The position numbers were made by a program, and so were the translations under genes. The notes under the pieces were generated by a model that saw only the letters and a list, made by a program, of their open reading frames with translations, did no database searches and was not told where the DNA came from. 10,408 nt of DNA from Actinomycetes bacterium (GTDB lineage: Bacteria > Actinomycetota > Acidimicrobiia > Spongiisociales > UBA5794), in NCBI GenBank assembly GCA_023336765.1, contig JAMBLL010000341.1:1-10408 (forward strand), given 5' to 3'. Shown here piece after piece: positions 6,239 through 10,408 of the stretch (the stretch's first letter is position 1; each line of letters opens with the position of its first letter).

Positions 6239-6765
6239 GCGAAGAACCCAGAGAAGGGATGCTGATCGTCAACACTGGCGACGGCAAGGGGAAGTCGAGT
6301 TCAGCATTCGGGGTGATGCTGCGTGCTGTAGCACGTGGGTGGTCGGTCATCGTTGTCCAGTTCATCAAGTCGGACAAGTGGCAGACCGGCGAGAAGAAGA
6401 TGGCCGAGCAGTTGGGGGTCACCTGGATCACCGGTGGTGATGGGTTTACGTGGGAGTCCGACGACATGGATGCGACGATCCAGGCCGCCCGAGATGCGTG
6501 GGATCGCGCAACCGAAGAGATTTCTTCAGGCGAATACGATCTTGTCATCCTTGACGAGGCGACCTATCCCGTTACTTTCGGTTGGATCGACGGCGATGAC
6601 GTTGTGGAGGTTCTCGAGAATCGGCCTGGGCACGTCAACGTGATCATCACAGGTCGCGAAGCCGATCAACGCCTCATCGACATCGCAGACACCGTGACCG
6701 AGATGCACAAGGTCAAGCACGCCTTTGACGCGGGAATCGTTGCAAGAAAAGGTCTGGATTTCTAA
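6235..6765 (+). CDS. cobO: CobO-type corrinoid adenosyltransferase
   Basis: A 176-aa cytoplasmic CobO/BtuR (CobA-type) ATP:corrinoid adenosyltransferase, which transfers the 5'-deoxyadenosyl group of ATP to a reduced Co(I) corrinoid. Signature elements: P-loop GDGKGKSS (15-22), VVQFIK (40-45), GFTWE (70-74), LVILDEATY (103-111), VIITGR (136-141), ADTVTEM (151-157) and the terminal VKHAFDAGI..KGLDF. It is about 20 aa shorter than E. coli BtuR because the N-terminal helical extension is missing. The start is GTG, overlapping the stop of the ATPase gene, with GAGGAGG 7 nt upstream. As last gene of the uptake operon it converts imported corrinoid to the adenosyl form, which is also the expected riboswitch ligand. 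Confidence 0.93.
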   Translation: MSEEPREGMLIVNTGDGKGKSSSAFGVMLRAVARGWSVIVVQFIKSDKWQTGEKKMAEQLGVTWITGGDGFTWESDDMDATIQAARDAWDRATEEISSGEYDLVILDEATYPVTFGWIDGDDVVEVLENRPGHVNVIITGREADQRLIDIADTVTEMHKVKHAFDAGIVARKGLDF

Positions 6766-6796
6766 GCCGTCCAGCGGATAGGTGCTGGTATTGGAA

Positions 6797-6859
6797 CCCC
6801 CTCCGACCTTCCTCCCCCGGCCTTCGCGGGGGAGATGTCGAGGTACGAGACAGAGGGGG
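6797..6859. repeat. C-rich nested hairpin repeat after cobO
   Basis: An inner 8-bp stem CTCCCCCG (6812-6819) / CGGGGGAG (6827-6834) has a 7-nt loop. Outer arms CCCCCTC (6797-6803) and GAGGGGG (6853-6859) also pair, with partial pairing between ACCT (6806-6809) and AGGT (6841-6844). It shares the 13-bp string CCCCCTCCGACCT with the element at 6930. It lies 31 nt past the cobO stop, so it may stop transcription, although no T-tract follows. Confidence 0.6.
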
Positions 6860-6929
6860 AAACCGGATCGTGCCACTCAGCTCGAACCTGTTTCGTTAGA
6901 AGTGCAGGTTGAGTGGATTCTCATGGTCT

Positions 6930-6988
6930 CCCCCTCCGACCTCGCTGCGCTCGGCCACCTCCCCCACTCCGTGAGGGAGGTGGCCGAG
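6930..6988. terminator. Convergent-gene hairpin, C-rich repeat element
   Basis: CTCGGCCACCTCCC (6950-6963) is perfectly complementary to GGGAGGTGGCCGAG (6975-6988), a 14-bp stem. CAC/GTG (6965-6967 / 6971-6973) can extend pairing inside the 11-nt loop. It begins with CCCCCTCCGACCT (6930-6942), identical to 6797-6809. It sits between the convergent ends of cobO and the secreted-protein gene (stop at 7000), where a bidirectional stop structure is expected. Lack of a T-run leaves open that it is a palindromic intergenic repeat only. Confidence 0.6.
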
Positions 6989-6999
6989 CCAATCGATCG

Positions 7000-7572
7000 T
7001 TACTTGCCTCGTTTGTTCAGCTTCACAGTGTCGCTGATGAGTGTGAAGTTCCCATCCTTGTCGACCATGAGCTTCTGGTTGCCATGGAAGCTCATGGCAT
7101 TTCCATCCGCGTCGTATGCGGTGCCGTTGGCGTTGCCACCCCACACTTTGGTTCTGGACCCTGGCTCGTAGTTGGCGAAGTTGTCCGTGAAGACGACCTT
7201 GCTGTCCATCGCGACTGCAATCGGATCGATGCCACCGTTGAACACAGCGTCACAGATTTCGCCGATACTTTCTGCCTCATAGATGAAGAAGGTTTCCGTG
7301 TCCTTGATCAGGAGCTTGACAGCGCCAGCCGGAGTTTCCACTACCGTGAAATCGGCTTCCTCAAACCCTTCGCCGAGACAACCTTGCTCAGGTGGCGGTC
7401 CTCCAAGAGCAACGAGACCAGCCTCGCTGTCCTCGAACGCCATCCCAAACGGGTAGTGCCCACGTTGTACAACACCTGAATCGTCTGGTCCCCCGTGATC
7501 CGCCACAGCTGGAGCGGCGATCGCAGCCAGCAATGCCGCGACGGCGCCCAATATCATCATTCTCCTCAACAT
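7000..7572 (-). CDS. Secreted protein of unknown function, 190 aa
   Basis: I do not recognise this family. Residues 1-24 are a Sec signal peptide: MLRRMM, a hydrophobic core (ILGAVAALLAAIAA), and an APAVA|DH cleavage site after Ala24. The mature part starts with an acidic/Gly stretch (DHGGPDDSG), contains two cysteines (65 and 107, possible disulfide), and is rich in predicted short beta strands. The C-terminal part, GGNANGTAYDADGNAMSFHG (145-164), LMVDKDGNFTLIS (168-180), has Asp/Gly/Asn-rich turns. There are no membrane helices after the signal. The ATG at 7572 is preceded by a purine-rich GAGGGGGA; the Met at codon 5 is a less likely alternative start. It is separated by 135 nt from the LtrA gene upstream and appears to have its own control region. 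Confidence 0.8.
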   Translation of the reverse strand: MLRRMMILGAVAALLAAIAAPAVADHGGPDDSGVVQRGHYPFGMAFEDSEAGLVALGGPPPEQGCLGEGFEEADFTVVETPAGAVKLLIKDTETFFIYEAESIGEICDAVFNGGIDPIAVAMDSKVVFTDNFANYEPGSRTKVWGGNANGTAYDADGNAMSFHGNQKLMVDKDGNFTLISDTVKLNKRGK

Positions 7573-7585
7573 GTTTTCCCCCTCT

Positions 7586-7606
7586 GGTCCCTGAACTTCA
7601 GGAACC
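7586..7606. promoter_or_regulatory. Palindromic operator candidate upstream of secreted-protein gene
   Basis: GGTCCCTGAA (7586-7595), one central base, then TTCAGGAACC (7597-7606): the two 10-bp halves match as inverted repeats at 9 of 10 positions. A further half-like copy, GGTTCCCGAG, lies at 7628-7637 and matches GGTTCCTGAA in 8 of 10. The palindrome is 13 nt upstream of the ATG at 7572. A TATGTT box on the minus strand at 7621-7616 would put the transcription start a few bases before it. A dimeric regulator binding here could repress the gene; an RNA hairpin in the leader is the alternative. Confidence 0.5.
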
Positions 7607-7707
7607 GCACCTCAGAACATACACACAGGTTCCCGAGCTTGTGCAGGATTCTTTCACCTGAGGATCACGAAGTGTCTCATTCCCGACACAACCCTGGTGG
7701 GTGCGAT

Positions 7708-8859
7708 CTACGCTGCCTCTTGTGCGTCAGATACGGGATTGGAGAGAACCAGGTCGATGGCCACCTGGACGGCACACGTGAGGGCCAGCATCAGAAGGAT
7801 GATGTTGGTCGCCCACGATGCACTCACCAAACCGATGACAATGACGACAAAAGCGCCGACAATTCGCACCGAGATCAGCGCAGTGTCACGCCGGGGGTCG
7901 CCACGTTCGGTAGCGAGGTGAATGATTGCCATCGACACCAATGCCACCGCGATCCCTCCAACGGCGATCCATCTGAGTTCTTCTCCATGTTGGGCAACGA
8001 GGAACTCCATCCCGATCCCTGATGCCGTCAGGCCAATCGCCAGGGGAAGGTGGGTGTAGATCCATACGGTTGGCTTCCAGGCCTTCGTCTGTTCCATTCG
8101 CCTGCGAACGACGGATCCCTCCACGTTGTCGAAGTACAACCACCAGAGGCCTGTTGCGGTCACAACACCGAGGATCAACCCGATGGTGCCATCTGTTTCC
8201 CATCCGATCGAACCGAGGCCCGCAACGACGGCAGCGATCGACTCGCCGAGAACGAGGATGGTGAACAGCCCGAACCTCTCGGGGAGATGAGACACCGAGA
8301 GGGGGACACGCGCCTGAACCTTCCTGAGGATGAAGGGTGTGGCGAAGTCGATGGCGAGGCCGATTCCCCACAGCACGAACCGCCACGGCTCGGGAACCCA
8401 CAACGACATGACCCAGGGGATGCCTCCGAGCGTGAAGCCGCGGAGATACCCGGCGACGAGGGTGCGTGACTCCGGGATGTATTGGTACGCACGTGCGTAC
8501 ATGGCGAGGAGGACAGCTCTAGCGAGGATGAAGGATGCAGCGAATGCGACCGTTGAATCGGATTCTTCCCCCGATATCGAGGCTGCCATAAGAGCGATGG
8601 CGACCATCTGGGCAACGGCCAGGAGTCGTTGTCCCAGGTCGTCAGTGTCGTAACGATCCGCATAGAACGTGAAACTGGCCCACGTCCACCAGAGCGGTAC
8701 AAACAGTCCGGCGAAGATCCACACTCCTCTCCAAGAGTGGTCGAGGAGAAGTCTGTGACCGAGTGCTGCCACGGCAACCACAAAGACAAGGTCATAGAAG
8801 AGTTCGAGCCACGTGGCTGAGCGGTGCTCGCCCTCGCCCTCGCTCGCCGCGGTCCGCAA
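7708..8859 (-). CDS. ltrA: Low-temperature-requirement A (LtrA) family membrane protein
   Basis: A 383-aa integral membrane protein of the LtrA family. The family signature is at the N-terminus: ATWLELFYDLVFVVAVAALG (around 15-34), and a second motif LPERFGLFTILVLGESIAAVV lies mid-protein. About ten hydrophobic segments are apparent. The family name comes from Listeria cold growth; the biochemical activity is not established. The start is uncertain. The frame runs open far upstream, over the divergent gene. The nearest plausible start before the conserved motif is TTG at 8859, which lacks a good Shine-Dalgarno. No ATG or GTG occurs in the in-frame stretch between the divergent gene's start and the LtrA motif. 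The end (TAG at 7708) is firm. Confidence 0.82.
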   Translation of the reverse strand: MRTAASEGEGEHRSATWLELFYDLVFVVAVAALGHRLLLDHSWRGVWIFAGLFVPLWWTWASFTFYADRYDTDDLGQRLLAVAQMVAIALMAASISGEESDSTVAFAASFILARAVLLAMYARAYQYIPESRTLVAGYLRGFTLGGIPWVMSLWVPEPWRFVLWGIGLAIDFATPFILRKVQARVPLSVSHLPERFGLFTILVLGESIAAVVAGLGSIGWETDGTIGLILGVVTATGLWWLYFDNVEGSVVRRRMEQTKAWKPTVWIYTHLPLAIGLTASGIGMEFLVAQHGEELRWIAVGGIAVALVSMAIIHLATERGDPRRDTALISVRIVGAFVVIVIGLVSASWATNIILLMLALTCAVQVAIDLVLSNPVSDAQEAA

Positions 8860-8970
8860 TCGGGGCGGGCGGAATATCGATCCCCTGATGGATGCCCCCC
8901 TTGTTGTCGCGCAGCCTACAACGATCTCAACGCCGGCGATGCTAGTAGCGTCGCACCGGGAGAGGTAGGG

Positions 8971-10408
8971 ATGACGAAACCAACAGATGGGCGATTCGAG
9001 GCACTTGCCCGTTCGCCAGCGTTCAGAGAGTTGAACATCGTGGATCAGCAGCGTCTCGCGGTGGCGTTCGAGCCTGCCCATTTGCCAGGCGGCACGACGC
9101 TCATGGTCGAAGGTGACGAGGCAGATTCGATGTATCTCGTGCAGTCGGGACGTCTCCGCGTCCTCGTACGTCGAGATGGTGTTGAGTTGCCGGTCGGTGA
9201 GATCGGTCCCGGAGAAGTGGTCGGCGAGATGTCGATGCTTAGTGACGGGAATCGCTCGGCAACCGTCGTTGCGATACGGGACACGTCGTTGTGGGAACTG
9301 TCCAAGGACGCATTCAACGAGTTGGTAATCACACATCCAACGATGTTGCTGGAGTTGACTCGTCTCCTGGTTACCAGGCTCCATCGGACGAACCGCGCAG
9401 CGAGCGTCGAAGGCAGTGTGAGATCGCTCGTCCTTCTTCCTGTTGATAGGTCCCTTGATATGAGTGAGTTCGCAGCGGCGTTCCTTGCCTCGCTTGGTGA
9501 CAGCGCTGTCAAGGTCGATAGGGCAGCAGCACGTGAATCACTGGGCGCTGAAGCGCCCGATAGGTCTGTTGGGTCCAGCCACGAGTCAGATATAGCGCGA
9601 TGGATGCATCGAATCGAGGCGAAGAGCGATCTCGTTGTCTATGTTGCGGATTTCGACCTCACCTCGTGGACACGCCGTTGCTTGCGCCAAAGCGACCTCG
9701 TGCTGTTGGTCACGACGTGTGCGGCCAGCGGTGAACCGACAGAGGCAGAGTCTGTGCTGTTATGGGACTCTGAATCTGACATCCGCCCTCAGGTTGATCT
9801 TGTTGTTGTGCATGCGATGTCTACGACGCGTCCGTCTGGCACATCCAGTCTCCTGGCCCGCAGGGACGTTCAACGTCACCATCACGTGCGTACCGGTTCG
9901 CCCGAAGGCCTTATGAGACTTGCCAGGATCTCGCGTGGGAGGTCTGTGGGCCTCGTTCTCGGAGGTGGTGGTGCCCGCGGCTTCGCCCATCTCGGTGTGA
10001 TCAAAGCACTGGACGAACGCAATATCCCGATCGATTTCGTAGGCGGTACATCCATTGGTGCCTCGGCTGCTGCGGGGGTTGGCCTCGGATGGGATACCGC
10101 TACGAGTATCGCGAACGCCAAGCATGTGACCGTCGATCGAGGTTCGCTTGTTGACTTCACACCGCCGGTGATCGCTTTGTCCAAAGGGGAGACGATCGGC
10201 ACAGGTCTCAGGCACGTGTTCGGTGATGCTCAGATAGAGGACATGTGGATTCCGATGTTCTGTGTGTCGACCGATCTCACAGACGGTGTTGCCCGAGTCC
10301 ATACACAAGGGTCTCTGTGGAGATCGGTGCGCTCGAGCATCGCGATCCCTGGCACCTTTCCTCCGATGCGTGCCGATGACGGCCATGTGCTCGTTGACGG
10401 GGGCGTGG
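8971..10408 (+). CDS. Cyclic-nucleotide-binding patatin-like phospholipase, 3' end cut
   Basis: The frame from ATG 8971 (AGAGG upstream) runs 479 codons to the window edge without a stop. Residues 10-135 form a cyclic-nucleotide-binding domain whose phosphate-binding cassette is intact: GEMSMLSDGNRSAT (85-98), with Glu86 and Arg95. Residues 150-320 resemble the degenerate P-loop-like middle domain of NTE proteins, with DLVVYVADFDLTSWTRRCLR and RQSDLVLLV conserved in style. The patatin domain starts near 325: oxyanion-hole GGGGARG (331-337), nucleophile motif GTSIG (Ser361), and DGG (Asp476) completing the Ser-Asp dyad. The likely activity is esterase/lysophospholipase on membrane lipids, gated by a cyclic nucleotide. 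Architecture matches bacterial NTE homologues such as mycobacterial Rv2565. It is divergent from ltrA across about 110 nt. Confidence 0.92.
   Translation, partial: MTKPTDGRFEALARSPAFRELNIVDQQRLAVAFEPAHLPGGTTLMVEGDEADSMYLVQSGRLRVLVRRDGVELPVGEIGPGEVVGEMSMLSDGNRSATVVAIRDTSLWELSKDAFNELVITHPTMLLELTRLLVTRLHRTNRAASVEGSVRSLVLLPVDRSLDMSEFAAAFLASLGDSAVKVDRAAARESLGAEAPDRSVGSSHESDIARWMHRIEAKSDLVVYVADFDLTSWTRRCLRQSDLVLLVTTCAASGEPTEAESVLLWDSESDIRPQVDLVVVHAMSTTRPSGTSSLLARRDVQRHHHVRTGSPEGLMRLARISRGRSVGLVLGGGGARGFAHLGVIKALDERNIPIDFVGGTSIGASAAAGVGLGWDTATSIANAKHVTVDRGSLVDFTPPVIALSKGETIGTGLRHVFGDAQIEDMWIPMFCVSTDLTDGVARVHTQGSLWRSVRSSIAIPGTFPPMRADDGHVLVDGGV

Noticed and set aside
6913..7479. Plus-strand 188-codon frame opposite the secreted-protein gene
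   Set aside because: It begins inside the C-rich hairpin repeat and shows no domain; the minus strand encodes a signal peptide and has a ribosome site.
7672..7689. Hairpin GTGTC/GACAC after the LtrA gene as a terminator
   Set aside because: Only a 5-bp stem with an 8-nt loop and no T-run on the minus strand.
8860..9384. Extended N-terminus of the LtrA frame over the divergent gene
   Set aside because: It is antisense to a well-supported cyclic-nucleotide-binding domain and lacks LtrA family similarity.
9760..10386. Minus-strand 208-codon frame opposite the patatin domain
   Set aside because: It is antisense to conserved catalytic motifs and has His/Arg-rich, motif-free content.

Overview
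The window looks like chromosomal DNA of a high-GC Gram-positive bacterium, most likely an actinobacterium of the Acidimicrobiia type. This placement is inference. It rests on fairly high GC with G/C-rich third positions, GTG/TTG start codons, ATGA/GTGA gene overlaps, a lipoprotein with an acidic Thr-rich linker, and a cyclic-nucleotide/patatin protein like those of mycobacteria. No phage, transposase, CRISPR array, rRNA or tRNA was seen.

Layout. Bases 1-269 hold no convincing gene. They contain a perfect 23-bp inverted repeat, a C/G hairpin and a two-copy GC-rich tandem repeat. On the minus strand, 3149 to 270, lies a compact three-gene cluster: a 43-aa membrane peptide, an unrecognised protein with a Rossmann-like start, and a lipoprotein joining a TlpA/thioredoxin domain to a six-repeat NHL propeller. 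Divergent from it on the plus strand is a cobalamin riboswitch with a visible ribosome-site-sequestering expression platform. The riboswitch leads four overlapping genes for corrinoid uptake and activation: an anchored BtuF-like binding protein, a BtuC-like permease, a BtuD-like ATPase and a CobO-type adenosyltransferase. The adenosyltransferase would make adenosylcobalamin, the usual ligand of this riboswitch class, so the operon should be feedback controlled.

After cobO, a C-rich hairpin-repeat region (6797-6988) separates the operon from convergent minus-strand genes. These are a small secreted protein of unknown function with a near-perfect 20-bp palindrome in its leader, and an LtrA-family membrane protein. 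Divergent from ltrA, running off the right edge, is a protein with a cyclic-nucleotide-binding domain, a middle domain like that of bacterial NTE homologues, and a patatin phospholipase domain.

Most of the window is recognisable biology. The least explained parts are the 43-aa peptide/240-aa protein/thioredoxin-NHL cluster, the secreted 190-aa protein with its palindrome, the riboswitch expression platform, and the C-rich palindromic repeats on both flanks.
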